Positions 1-5,300 of a DNA stretch of 5,300 nt are shown here, piece by piece. The notes below the pieces were generated by a model that was given only the letters and a program-made list of their open reading frames with translations, was not told where the DNA came from and did not search any database. The stretch is from the NCBI GenBank assembly GCA_002732995.1, contig NVTS01000001.1:47735-53034 (forward strand). The letters run 5' to 3'. Every line of letters starts with the position of its first letter. The first letter of the stretch is position 1. Source of the DNA: Marinosulfonomonas sp. (GTDB lineage: Bacteria > Pseudomonadota > Alphaproteobacteria > Rhodobacterales > Rhodobacteraceae). The position numbers were made by a program, and so were the translations under genes.

Positions 1-444
1 GGCCGCGCTGATGGCACGCCTGTTCCGGGCGCGTTTGGCGGCGATTTGGCAGCGCCTGTGTTGTTCGAGGTGTTCAGCCGGATCAAACCTGTGCTGACCC
101 CGCTGCGCCCGCCACCGCCCGCGACATTAACGGTCAGCAACGCGGAATTACCACAACCGTTACAACGGTTCCGTCGCCGAAACGCGTTGTTCGAGAAGCC
201 CAAAGACGCGCCGACAGTTGCCTTTCCGCCGGACGGTGCGGCGCTCAAAGTAGAGGGTGGATTTCTGGTTGTCAAAGTCCGCAATGGCATCGCGCCGTTC
301 ACGTGGCTAGCCAACGGCAAGCCGTTTGATGTGGCCACCTACGAGCGCCAGTCGGTTCTGGAAATTTCAGGCCCCGGATTTGTGTCGCTTTCGGTGATTG
401 ACGTCAAAGGGCGTGCAGGACAGGCGCAGATCAGGTTGGACTAA
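1..444 (+). CDS. pbpC: Penicillin-binding protein 1C, C-terminal part (5' end cut by window)
   Basis: Frame 1 is open from the first base to TAA at 442-444, giving 147 residues with no start, so the gene begins to the left of the window. The first residues (GRADGTPVPGAFGGDLAAPVLF) match the end of the transpeptidase domain of PBP1C, where a GRxDGTPVPGxFGGxxAAPxLF stretch is typical. After a proline-rich linker (fragment residues about 30-45), residues about 72-147 resemble the BiPBP_C domain that closes PBP1C proteins: FPPDGA at 75-80, then GIAPFTWLANGKP at 96-108 and a final beta-rich segment. PBP1C is a bifunctional inner-membrane peptidoglycan glycosyltransferase/transpeptidase acting in the periplasm. 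The catalytic glycosyltransferase and SxxK regions lie outside the window. A TTG at 46 could be mistaken for a start, but homology continues upstream of it. It converges on the thiolase gene and looks functionally unrelated to the rest. Confidence 0.88.
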   Translation, partial: GRADGTPVPGAFGGDLAAPVLFEVFSRIKPVLTPLRPPPPATLTVSNAELPQPLQRFRRRNALFEKPKDAPTVAFPPDGAALKVEGGFLVVKVRNGIAPFTWLANGKPFDVATYERQSVLEISGPGFVSLSVIDVKGRAGQAQIRLD

Positions 445-446
445 AG

Positions 447-494
447 CTCATATGGTTTTCATATGCGATTCATATGGAATTCATATAGGGTTCA
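447..494. repeat. Four-copy 11-bp tandem repeat (TTCATATG core) between convergent genes
   Basis: The gap between the pbpC stop (442-444) and the thiolase stop (492-494, minus strand) is almost entirely an array of 11-bp units starting at 447, 458, 469 and 480: CTCATATGGTT, TTCATATGCGA, TTCATATGGAA, TTCATATAGGG. A fifth TTCA begins at 491 and includes the thiolase stop codon (TGA on the minus strand). The palindromic core CATATG recurs at 449, 460 and 471, and CATATA at 482, in exact 11-bp register. On the minus strand the unit reads ATATGAANNCC. The period is close to one helical turn, so each core would face the same side of the DNA. ATATG (472-476) and CATAT (482-486) also form a small inverted repeat around GAATT. 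There is no GC-rich stem followed by a T-run, so it is not a classical intrinsic terminator. Its function is unknown; binding array, transcription end or simple repeat expansion are all possible. Confidence 0.85.
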
Positions 495-1667
495 GGGCCG
501 CTCAATCGCCAGTGCAATGCCCTGACCACCGCCAATACACATGGTAATCAACGCCCGTTTGCCGCCGGTCCGCTCCAGCTCATACAGTGCTTTGATGGTG
601 ATCAACGCCCCGGTCGCCCCCACCGGATGCCCCAGTGCAATCGCGCCGCCATTCGGGTTTACCTTGGCCGGATCCAGCCCCAAAATCTTGTTCACAGCCA
701 GCGCTTGGGCGGCAAAGGCCTCGTTGGATTCGATCACATCGAAATCATCCACGGTCAGGCCGGTTCGGGCCAGCAATGCTTGAACAGCGGGCACCGGCCC
801 GATGCCCATCACATCAGGGCGCACCCCTGCGTGGGCATAGCCGATAATGCGTGCAATAGGCTCTAATCCAGCCTTTTTGGCCGCATCCTCCCGTGCCAAC
901 ACCAGCGCCGCTGCACCATCATTGATGCCGGATGCGTTGCCCGCTGTTACTGTGCCGTCCTTTTGAAACGCCGCGCGCAAGCCTGCCAAAGCCTCGGGCG
1001 ATGTCGCCTTTGGGTGTTCATCGATCTTGAATTTTACCGTATCGCGCCGCACCTTCACGTTAACGGGAACGATCTGTTCTTCAAACACTCCCGCCTTAAT
1101 CGCCTTGGCCGCCCGCGTCTGGCTCTCCAGTGCAAAAGCATCCTGATCCTCCCGACTGATCCCGTATTCCGCCGCCACATTTTCCGCCGTGACCCCCATG
1201 TGCCCTGACCCAAACGGGCAGTTCAGCGTGCCCAACAGCATGTCTTGCGATGTGACATCACCCATCTTTTGCCCCCACCGCGCGGCGGGAAAAATGTATG
1301 GCGCACGGCTCATACATTCGGCCCCTCCAGCCAGCGAAAAATCGGCATCGCCCAGCATTAGGCCCTGTGCAGCCGATACAATTGCCTGTGCGCCAGAGCC
1401 GCATAAACGGCTGACATTCATCGCGGGGACGCTATCGGGAATACCTGCATTCATCGCAGCCACACGGCTTAGATACATATCTTGCGGCTCTGTGTTGATC
1501 ACATTGCCAAACACCACGTGGCCAATTTGCGCCGGATCAACACCGGCGCGCTCCATTACAGCTTTGGAGACCACAGTGGCCAGCTCAACTGGCGTAACGC
1601 CCGCCAAGGCCCCGCCAAATGTGCCGATTGCCGTGCGGGCGCTGCCCAATATTACAATGTTGGTCAT
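492..1667 (-). CDS. bktB: Beta-ketothiolase / acetyl-CoA C-acyltransferase, BktB type
   Basis: A 391-residue thiolase, the normal full length. It catalyses reversible CoA-dependent cleavage of 3-ketoacyl-CoA, for example acetoacetyl-CoA to two acetyl-CoA, in the cytoplasm. The N-terminus (RTAIGTFGGAL) and the stretch HVVFGNVINTEPQDMYLSRVAAMN closely resemble Ralstonia BktB. The acyl-accepting cysteine is C89 in NVSRLCGSGAQ; NEAF is at 315-318; the GHP histidine is H347; and the proton-shuttling C377 sits in CIGGGQG near the end. All expected catalytic residues are therefore present. The ATG (1667-1665) overlaps the stop of the upstream MarR gene in an ATGA, which implies translational coupling. 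An AAAAGGCAG Shine-Dalgarno-like stretch lies just upstream. The neighbouring homogentisate pathway releases acetoacetate, so cleavage of acetoacetyl-CoA derived from it is a plausible role. A role in beta-oxidation or polyhydroxyalkanoate precursor supply is equally possible from sequence alone. Confidence 0.92.
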   Translation of the reverse strand: MTNIVILGSARTAIGTFGGALAGVTPVELATVVSKAVMERAGVDPAQIGHVVFGNVINTEPQDMYLSRVAAMNAGIPDSVPAMNVSRLCGSGAQAIVSAAQGLMLGDADFSLAGGAECMSRAPYIFPAARWGQKMGDVTSQDMLLGTLNCPFGSGHMGVTAENVAAEYGISREDQDAFALESQTRAAKAIKAGVFEEQIVPVNVKVRRDTVKFKIDEHPKATSPEALAGLRAAFQKDGTVTAGNASGINDGAAALVLAREDAAKKAGLEPIARIIGYAHAGVRPDVMGIGPVPAVQALLARTGLTVDDFDVIESNEAFAAQALAVNKILGLDPAKVNPNGGAIALGHPVGATGALITIKALYELERTGGKRALITMCIGGGQGIALAIERP

Positions 1668-2098
1668 TTTTCTGCCTTTTCATTTAACAGCGTGTCTAAT
1701 GCAGATCGAAAGCACGGTGCATATTCGCCCAATGTGGCCAATACTGTTGCCTCGTATTCTTGTGCGATCGGGGTGAGTTCATTGATCATATCCTGCCCTT
1801 TTTGGGTCAATTCCAGTTCAACCAACCGTCGGTCATTGCCGTTTACTTTTTTGCTGATATAGCCAGCCGCCTCAAGCCGGGATGCGGCGCGCGACACTTT
1901 GGATTTGTCCATATCCACCCGTTGATGGATTTCACGCACACTGACTGATCCGGCCTGGGACAGATGCGCCACAACCCGCCATTCCGGTATAGTTATGCCG
2001 AAACGTTGTTGATACAGATCTGAAAACCCGTGGCTAACACGCGCCGCCAGAACCGCCAGTTGGTAGGGTAGAAATGCGTCCAGATCAAAATCACTCAC
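1664..2098 (-). CDS. MarR-family transcriptional regulator (candidate homogentisate-pathway repressor)
   Basis: A 144-residue protein of standard MarR length. Residues about 10-45 (FLPYQLAVLAARVSHGFSDLY...ITIPEWRVVAHL) form the N-terminal dimerisation and first winged-helix region. The helix-turn-helix spans about 52-80, with the recognition helix around DKSKVSRAASRLEAAGYI. The wing carries NGNDRRLVELELT (86-98), including the D89-x-R91 motif typical of the family. C-terminal helices complete the dimer interface. The start is GTG at 2098-2096, supported by GAGG eight bases upstream on the minus strand; the next in-frame Met lies inside the DNA-binding domain. The stop overlaps the thiolase start, so the two form an operon. 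It is divergent from hmgA, with two related dyad sites between them, which suggests autoregulation and control of the hmgA operon. A pathway aromatic acid as ligand is inference. The resemblance to HmgR-like regulators comes from context, so no symbol is given. Confidence 0.9.
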   Translation of the reverse strand: MSDFDLDAFLPYQLAVLAARVSHGFSDLYQQRFGITIPEWRVVAHLSQAGSVSVREIHQRVDMDKSKVSRAASRLEAAGYISKKVNGNDRRLVELELTQKGQDMINELTPIAQEYEATVLATLGEYAPCFRSALDTLLNEKAEK

Positions 2099-2114
2099 CT
2101 ACGAGCCCTCGCGT

Positions 2115-2132
2115 TTGTTACATTTGCAATGA
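2115..2132. promoter_or_regulatory. Candidate MarR operator 1 (marR-proximal, imperfect)
   Basis: The 18-bp site TTGTTACATTTGCAATGA matches the perfect dyad at 2177-2194 at 14 of 18 positions and keeps the same arm-2bp-arm arrangement (GTTACA-TT-TGCAAT). It lies 17-34 bp upstream of the marR GTG, where a bound dimer could block transcription of marR-bktB. Assignment to the adjacent MarR protein is inferred from symmetry, size and location. Confidence 0.6.
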
Positions 2133-2170
2133 CTGCACGAATTGCGGGCCGGATCAACCTCCAACGCCGC

Positions 2171-2198
2171 TTGACTTCGTTGCATCTGCAACGATACC
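2171..2198 (+). promoter_or_regulatory. Predicted sigma-70-type promoter of hmgA-maiA-fahA
   Basis: A -35 hexamer TTGACT (2171-2176) matches TTGACA at five of six positions. After a 16-bp spacer comes a weak -10, GATACC (2193-2198), three of six against TATAAT. A start site near 2205 would leave a leader of roughly 55 nt before the hmgA ATG at 2260. The weak -10 is compatible with a regulated promoter. The exact -10 is uncertain, since TACCTT at 2195-2200 is an alternative with an 18-bp spacer. Confidence 0.5.
2177..2194. promoter_or_regulatory. Candidate MarR operator 2 (perfect dyad in the hmgA promoter)
   Basis: TCGTTGCATCTGCAACGA is an inverted repeat with perfect 8-bp arms (TCGTTGCA / TGCAACGA) around a 2-bp centre. 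It occupies the spacer between the predicted -35 (2171-2176) and -10 (2193-2198) of the hmgA promoter, overlapping the first two bases of the -10. Size and symmetry suit a winged-helix dimer of the MarR type, and occupancy there would block RNA polymerase. It resembles operator 1, whose start is 62 bp to the left, about six helical turns. Binding by the neighbouring MarR protein is inferred. Confidence 0.7.
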
Positions 2199-2223
2199 TT
2201 TCACAACAGGAAGCGCGCCATAG

Positions 2224-2239
2224 ATTGCCGCAGGGCAAT
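2224..2239 (+). other. Small inverted repeat in the hmgA leader
   Basis: ATTGCC (2224-2229) and GGCAAT (2234-2239) are perfect complements separated by GCAG. If transcription starts near 2205, the RNA could form a 6-bp stem with a tetraloop about 10 nt upstream of the hmgA ribosome binding site (AGGAG, 2250-2254). It leaves the binding site free and has no following U-run, so it is not a terminator. It could stabilise the mRNA 5' end, or be chance. Its arms share TTGC/GCAA with the operators, but the spacing differs. Confidence 0.35.
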
Positions 2240-2259
2240 TATTGAAGACAGGAGACGTC

Positions 2260-3609
2260 ATGACATCCCAGACCCCCGCAAGCGGGCTAATTCGCGATGA
2301 AAATATAAATGCCTATATGCCCGGCTTTGGCAATGACTTTGAGACCGAGGCCCTGCCGGAAGCGTTGCCACAAGGGATGAACAGCCCGCAGAAATGCGCC
2401 TATGGACTGTATGCAGAACAGCTATCCGGCACGCCGTTCACCGCTCCGCGCGGGCAGAATGAGCGCACATGGTGCTACCGCATTCGCCCGTCCGTGCGCC
2501 ACACATCGCGGTTTTCGCGCATTGATTTGCCGTATTGGAAGTCGGCGCCAAATATCAATCCTGATACATTGTCTTTGGGTCAATATCGCTGGAGCCCGAT
2601 CCCTCATGCGGACGAACCACTGACGTTCATTACCGGCATGCGCACCATGACGACGGCGGGGGATGTGAACACCCAGGTTGGCATGGCGACGCATGTCTAT
2701 CTGATCACTGAATCGATGCAGGATGAATATTTCTATTCTGCCGACAGTGAGATGCTGATCGTCCCGCAAGAGGGGCGTTTGCGGTTTTGCACCGAACTGG
2801 GCATTATTGATCTGGAGCCAAAAGAGATTGCCATCCTGCCGCGCGGTATGGTGTTTCGGGTCGAGGTTGTCGATGGTCCTGCGCGCGGTTTCGTCTGTGA
2901 AAACTATGGTCAAAAATTCGACCTGCCCGGACGCGGCCCGATTGGCGCCAATTGCCTTGCCAATCCGCGCGATTTCAAAACACCGATTGCCGCGTTTGAA
3001 GACCGCGATGCCGACAGCCGTGTGGTGGTGAAATGGGGCGGGCAGTTTCATGAAACCTTCATCGACCACTCGCCACTGGATGTGGTGGCGTGGCACGGTA
3101 ATTACTGCGCCTGCAAATACGACCTGCGCACGTTTTCCCCCGTCGGGGCGCTGCTGTTTGACCACCCTGATCCGTCGATTTTTACCGTCCTGACCGCGCC
3201 ATCAGGCGTCGAAGGCACGGCGAACATTGATTTTGTGCTGTTCCGCGAGCGCTGGATGGTGGCTGAAGACACATTCCGCCCGCCGTGGTATCACAAGAAC
3301 ATCATGTCGGAATTGATGGGAAATATTTACGGTATCTATGACGCCAAACCGGACGGATTTGCGCCCGGCGGCATGTCGCTGCACAACATGATGATCCCGC
3401 ACGGGCCGGATAATGCGGCGTTCGAGAAGGCTAGCAATACTGAGCTGAAACCCGAGTTTCTGGACAACACCATGTCCTTCATGATCGAGACCCGCTTCCC
3501 GCAACACCTGACCGATTTTGCCGCCTATGATGCCCCCGTGCAGGACGACTATATCGACTGCTGGGACTCTCTGGACAAGAAATTTGACGGCACCAAGGAG
3601 GTGGAATGA
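2260..3609 (+). CDS. hmgA: Homogentisate 1,2-dioxygenase
   Basis: A 449-residue enzyme of normal family length. It uses Fe(II) and O2 to open the homogentisate ring, giving maleylacetoacetate, in the cytoplasm; this is the key ring-cleavage step of tyrosine and phenylalanine breakdown. The N-terminus has the family signature [12 protein letters not shown] (19-30). From alignment with the human enzyme (numbering +10), the iron ligands are H345 and E351 ([12 protein letters not shown]) and H381 (IPHGPD). The catalytic histidine is H302 (FDHPDPS), and substrate-region H375 lies in SLHNMM. All are present, so an active enzyme is expected. The ATG at 2260 is chosen because AGGAG (2250-2254) lies five bases upstream; an in-frame TTG at 2242 lies upstream of this binding site, next to the leader inverted repeat, and is not credible. 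It is the first gene of hmgA-maiA-fahA; its TGA overlaps the maiA ATG. The promoter carries a candidate MarR operator. Confidence 0.97.
   Translation: MTSQTPASGLIRDENINAYMPGFGNDFETEALPEALPQGMNSPQKCAYGLYAEQLSGTPFTAPRGQNERTWCYRIRPSVRHTSRFSRIDLPYWKSAPNINPDTLSLGQYRWSPIPHADEPLTFITGMRTMTTAGDVNTQVGMATHVYLITESMQDEYFYSADSEMLIVPQEGRLRFCTELGIIDLEPKEIAILPRGMVFRVEVVDGPARGFVCENYGQKFDLPGRGPIGANCLANPRDFKTPIAAFEDRDADSRVVVKWGGQFHETFIDHSPLDVVAWHGNYCACKYDLRTFSPVGALLFDHPDPSIFTVLTAPSGVEGTANIDFVLFRERWMVAEDTFRPPWYHKNIMSELMGNIYGIYDAKPDGFAPGGMSLHNMMIPHGPDNAAFEKASNTELKPEFLDNTMSFMIETRFPQHLTDFAAYDAPVQDDYIDCWDSLDKKFDGTKEVE
3595..3602 (+). promoter_or_regulatory. Strong ribosome binding site of maiA inside the hmgA 3' end
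   Basis: AAGGAGGT is a near-ideal Shine-Dalgarno sequence embedded in the last codons of hmgA, three bases before the maiA ATG at 3606. Together with the ATGA stop/start overlap it fixes the maiA start and points to coupled or independently strong initiation. Confidence 0.75.
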
Positions 3610-4244
3610 GGCTCTATTCCTACTGGAGATCAACTGCTGCCTACCGCGTTCGCATTGCGCTGAACATGAAGGGGCTGGCGTATGAGACCATCCCCGTCCA
3701 TCTATTGGCCAACGGAGGCCAGCAACATGCGCCGGATTATGTGGCCCTGAACCCGTCACATCTGGTGCCGACCCTGCAACTGGACGATGGCACAGTGTTG
3801 ACCCAATCCCTGGCAATTATCGAGTATCTGGACATCACCAACCCTGATCCACCGTTGCTGCCCGCAGACCCGATCCAGCGGGCACATGTCAAAGCAGCCG
3901 CGCTGGTGCTTGCCACTGATGTTCACCCCGTCAACAACCTGCGCGTGGTGCAGTATCTCGAGGCCCGATTTGGTGCGTCGCATGAAGACAGTGCAGAATG
4001 GATGCGGCATTGGACAGTGAAGGGCTTTGATTCATTATTGCAAACGGTAAATCCGAATACGCCCTTTGCCTTTGGCGACACCCCCGGCTTTGCCGATATC
4101 TGCCTGACCGCACAGTATTACAACGCGCGGCGCTGGGGTCTGGACCTTGCCCCCTACGCCCGCCTGACCGATATTGAACAAAACTGCCTGGCCCTGCCAG
4201 CCTTTGAGGCCGCACGGCCTGAAAACCAGCCAGACGCAACTTGA
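3606..4244 (+). CDS. maiA: Maleylacetoacetate isomerase (zeta-class glutathione transferase)
   Basis: A 212-residue protein of the usual length. It converts maleylacetoacetate to fumarylacetoacetate with glutathione as cofactor, in the cytoplasm. The N-terminal thioredoxin-like domain (about 1-80) starts [22 protein letters not shown]9-T10-A11 aligns with the S-S-C motif of the human zeta enzyme, so the catalytic serine is kept but the cysteine is alanine, as is common in bacterial members. NPSHLVPTL (49-57) holds the cis-proline P55, and Q67-S68 is the glutathione gamma-glutamyl binding pair. The helical C-terminal domain contains [14 protein letters not shown] (105-118) and [22 protein letters not shown] (156-177), with the conserved helix-capping aspartate D164. 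The ATG overlaps the hmgA TGA and fahA follows after 18 bp, so this is the middle gene of the operon. Context makes isomerase far more likely than a general glutathione transferase. Confidence 0.94.
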   Translation: MRLYSYWRSTAAYRVRIALNMKGLAYETIPVHLLANGGQQHAPDYVALNPSHLVPTLQLDDGTVLTQSLAIIEYLDITNPDPPLLPADPIQRAHVKAAALVLATDVHPVNNLRVVQYLEARFGASHEDSAEWMRHWTVKGFDSLLQTVNPNTPFAFGDTPGFADICLTAQYYNARRWGLDLAPYARLTDIEQNCLALPAFEAARPENQPDAT

Positions 4245-4262
4245 GAGTAAAAGGAAACATAG

Positions 4263-5300
4263 ATGACTAAACTGCTAAAATCATGGGTTGCTTCGGCCAA
4301 TTCTGCCGAGACTGATTTCCCGCTGAACAACCTGCCATACGGGGTGTTTTCATCCGCTGAAAATGATGCCCGTTGCGGGGTCGCCATCGGGGATATGATT
4401 CTAGATGTGACCAGCGCCGAGGCAGCAGGCGTACTGAACACCGCAGATGTGCCGGTGTTTGACGTGCCATTCTGGAATGACTTTATGGATTTGGGCGCCG
4501 AGGCGTGGGGTAAATTCCGCGCCGATCTAATCGCGGCATTAAGTGAAGGATCAGCAAAACAGACAGCATTAGAGCCGCATTTGGTGACGCTGAGCGATGT
4601 TACCATGCACATGCCGTTCGCCGTGTCGGAATACACCGATTTTTATGCGGGCCGCCAACACGCCGAGAACATGGGGGCGATTCTGCGGGGATCAGCGAGC
4701 CTGCCACCCAACTGGCTGCACATCCCGATCGGCTATAACGGCCGCGCCTCGACCGTGGTGGTGTCCGGCACCGAGATTCACCGCCCGATGGGCCAGACCA
4801 AAGCACCGGATGCCGAGATGCCGTCGTTCGGGCCCAGCAAGCGACTGGATATCGAGCTGGAAATGGGCGCGATTGTCGGCACCGGCTCGACCATGGGCCA
4901 ACCGGTCACCGTTGATCAGGCTGACGACATGATCTTTGGCTATGTGCTGCTGAATGACTGGTCGGCGCGCGATATTCAGGGCTGGGAATATGCGCCGCTA
5001 GGGCCGTTCCAAGGCAAAGCCTTTGGCACCTCTATCAGCCCGTGGATCGTGACTTCGGCTGCGTTAGAGACGTTTCGCACCGCAACGCCGCCGCGCGATT
5101 TTGAGTTGTTGCCTTATCTGTCCGAGAGCAAAGATGGCCTGTATGACATCAATCTGGAGGTCACCATGCAGCCCGAAGGGGCGGCCAAAGCCACCACATT
5201 AACCCGCACAAATTACAGTCGGATGTATTATTCTGCTGCCCAACAATTGTGCCACCACGCGGTATCGGGCTGTGAAATGTCACCCGGCGATCTGTTAGGC
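4263..5300 (+). CDS. fahA: Fumarylacetoacetase (3' end cut by window)
   Basis: The frame opens at ATG 4263 and stays open for 346 codons to the right edge. The family is usually a little over 400 residues, so roughly 60-80 are missing. It hydrolyses fumarylacetoacetate to fumarate and acetoacetate, the last step of the pathway. The N-terminal domain (about 1-115) contains DFPLNNLPYGVF (18-29) and GVAIGDMILDV. The catalytic domain follows with YTDFYAGRQHAEN: D126 is a metal ligand and H133 the catalytic base, at the same numbers as in the human enzyme, with R142 also kept. LDIELEM supplies metal ligands E198 and E200. NDWSARDIQ gives D232 and Q239, and PFQGKAFGT gives K252. The window ends within MSPGDLLG, typical of the approach to the GSGTISG motif. 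AAGGA (4251-4255) lies seven bases before the ATG, and the gene starts 18 bp after maiA, so it belongs to the same operon. Confidence 0.95.
   Translation, partial: MTKLLKSWVASANSAETDFPLNNLPYGVFSSAENDARCGVAIGDMILDVTSAEAAGVLNTADVPVFDVPFWNDFMDLGAEAWGKFRADLIAALSEGSAKQTALEPHLVTLSDVTMHMPFAVSEYTDFYAGRQHAENMGAILRGSASLPPNWLHIPIGYNGRASTVVVSGTEIHRPMGQTKAPDAEMPSFGPSKRLDIELEMGAIVGTGSTMGQPVTVDQADDMIFGYVLLNDWSARDIQGWEYAPLGPFQGKAFGTSISPWIVTSAALETFRTATPPRDFELLPYLSESKDGLYDINLEVTMQPEGAAKATTLTRTNYSRMYYSAAQQLCHHAVSGCEMSPGDLLG

Noticed and set aside
46..48. TTG at 46 as the start of a small 132-residue protein
   Set aside because: PBP1C homology is continuous upstream of this codon to the window edge, so it is internal to pbpC.
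445..491. Intrinsic (Rho-independent) terminator between pbpC and bktB
   Set aside because: Only weak AT-rich palindromes are present, with no GC-rich stem followed by a T-run in either direction.
1189..1776. 195-codon plus-strand frame across the bktB / marR junction
   Set aside because: Antisense to the thiolase active-site region and the end of marR, both firmly identified; no domain recognised.
2099..2165. A defined minus-strand promoter for marR-bktB
   Set aside because: TTGATC-like -35 candidates exist, but no acceptable -10 occurs at 16-18 bp spacing, so no coordinates can be supported.
2242..2259. In-frame TTG at 2242 as an earlier hmgA start
   Set aside because: It would put the AGGAG Shine-Dalgarno inside the coding region and has no binding site of its own next to the inverted repeat; ATG 2260 is better placed.
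2422..3165. 247-codon open frame on the minus strand inside hmgA
   Set aside because: It lies antisense to a clearly functional hmgA, has no recognisable domain and shows no promoter or ribosome binding site that I can support. Long antisense frames are common in GC-rich codon-biased genes.
3202..3816. 204-codon minus-strand frame spanning the hmgA-maiA junction
   Set aside because: Composition is that of an antisense shadow; it crosses two well-supported genes and resembles no family I recognise.
4154..4636. 160-codon minus-strand frame over the maiA end and fahA start
   Set aside because: The plus-strand fahA frame here encodes the conserved FAH N-terminal domain with a good ribosome binding site; the minus frame is a shadow.

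Overview
The window looks like a chromosomal segment of an alphaproteobacterium, most likely a Rhodobacterales (Roseobacter-type) member. This placement rests on protein style, moderate GC content and gene neighbourhood, not on a database search. All genes appear intact except the two cut by the window edges. No mobile element, tRNA, rRNA or CRISPR array is visible.

Layout: (1) At 1-444 (+) lies the C-terminal end of a penicillin-binding protein 1C (pbpC), cut by the left edge. (2) At 445-491 a short gap between converging genes holds four copies of an 11-bp TTCATATG-type tandem repeat. (3) At 492-2098 (-) is a two-gene operon, a MarR-family regulator followed by a BktB-type beta-ketothiolase, whose start overlaps the regulator's stop by ATGA. 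(4) At 2099-2259 is a divergent control region with two related dyad-symmetric sites 62 bp apart. One is a perfect 8+8 inverted repeat lying between a good -35 element and a weak -10 element of the rightward promoter. (5) At 2260-5300 (+) is the homogentisate operon hmgA - maiA - fahA, with fahA cut by the right edge.

The three rightward genes encode the complete central pathway of tyrosine/phenylalanine catabolism from homogentisate: ring cleavage to maleylacetoacetate (HmgA), cis-trans isomerisation to fumarylacetoacetate (MaiA), and hydrolysis to fumarate and acetoacetate (FahA). Catalytic and metal-binding residues of HmgA and FahA are all present where the window covers them. The leftward thiolase could act on acetoacetyl-CoA once acetoacetate is activated, so the two arms may form one catabolic unit. 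The MarR-type protein is the obvious candidate repressor for both arms, through the two dyad sites. That regulatory link is inference from sequence symmetry and position.

The window is mostly a well-understood catabolic locus. The least explained items are the 11-bp-period CATATG array between the convergent stop codons, the paired operators, and a small inverted repeat in the hmgA leader.
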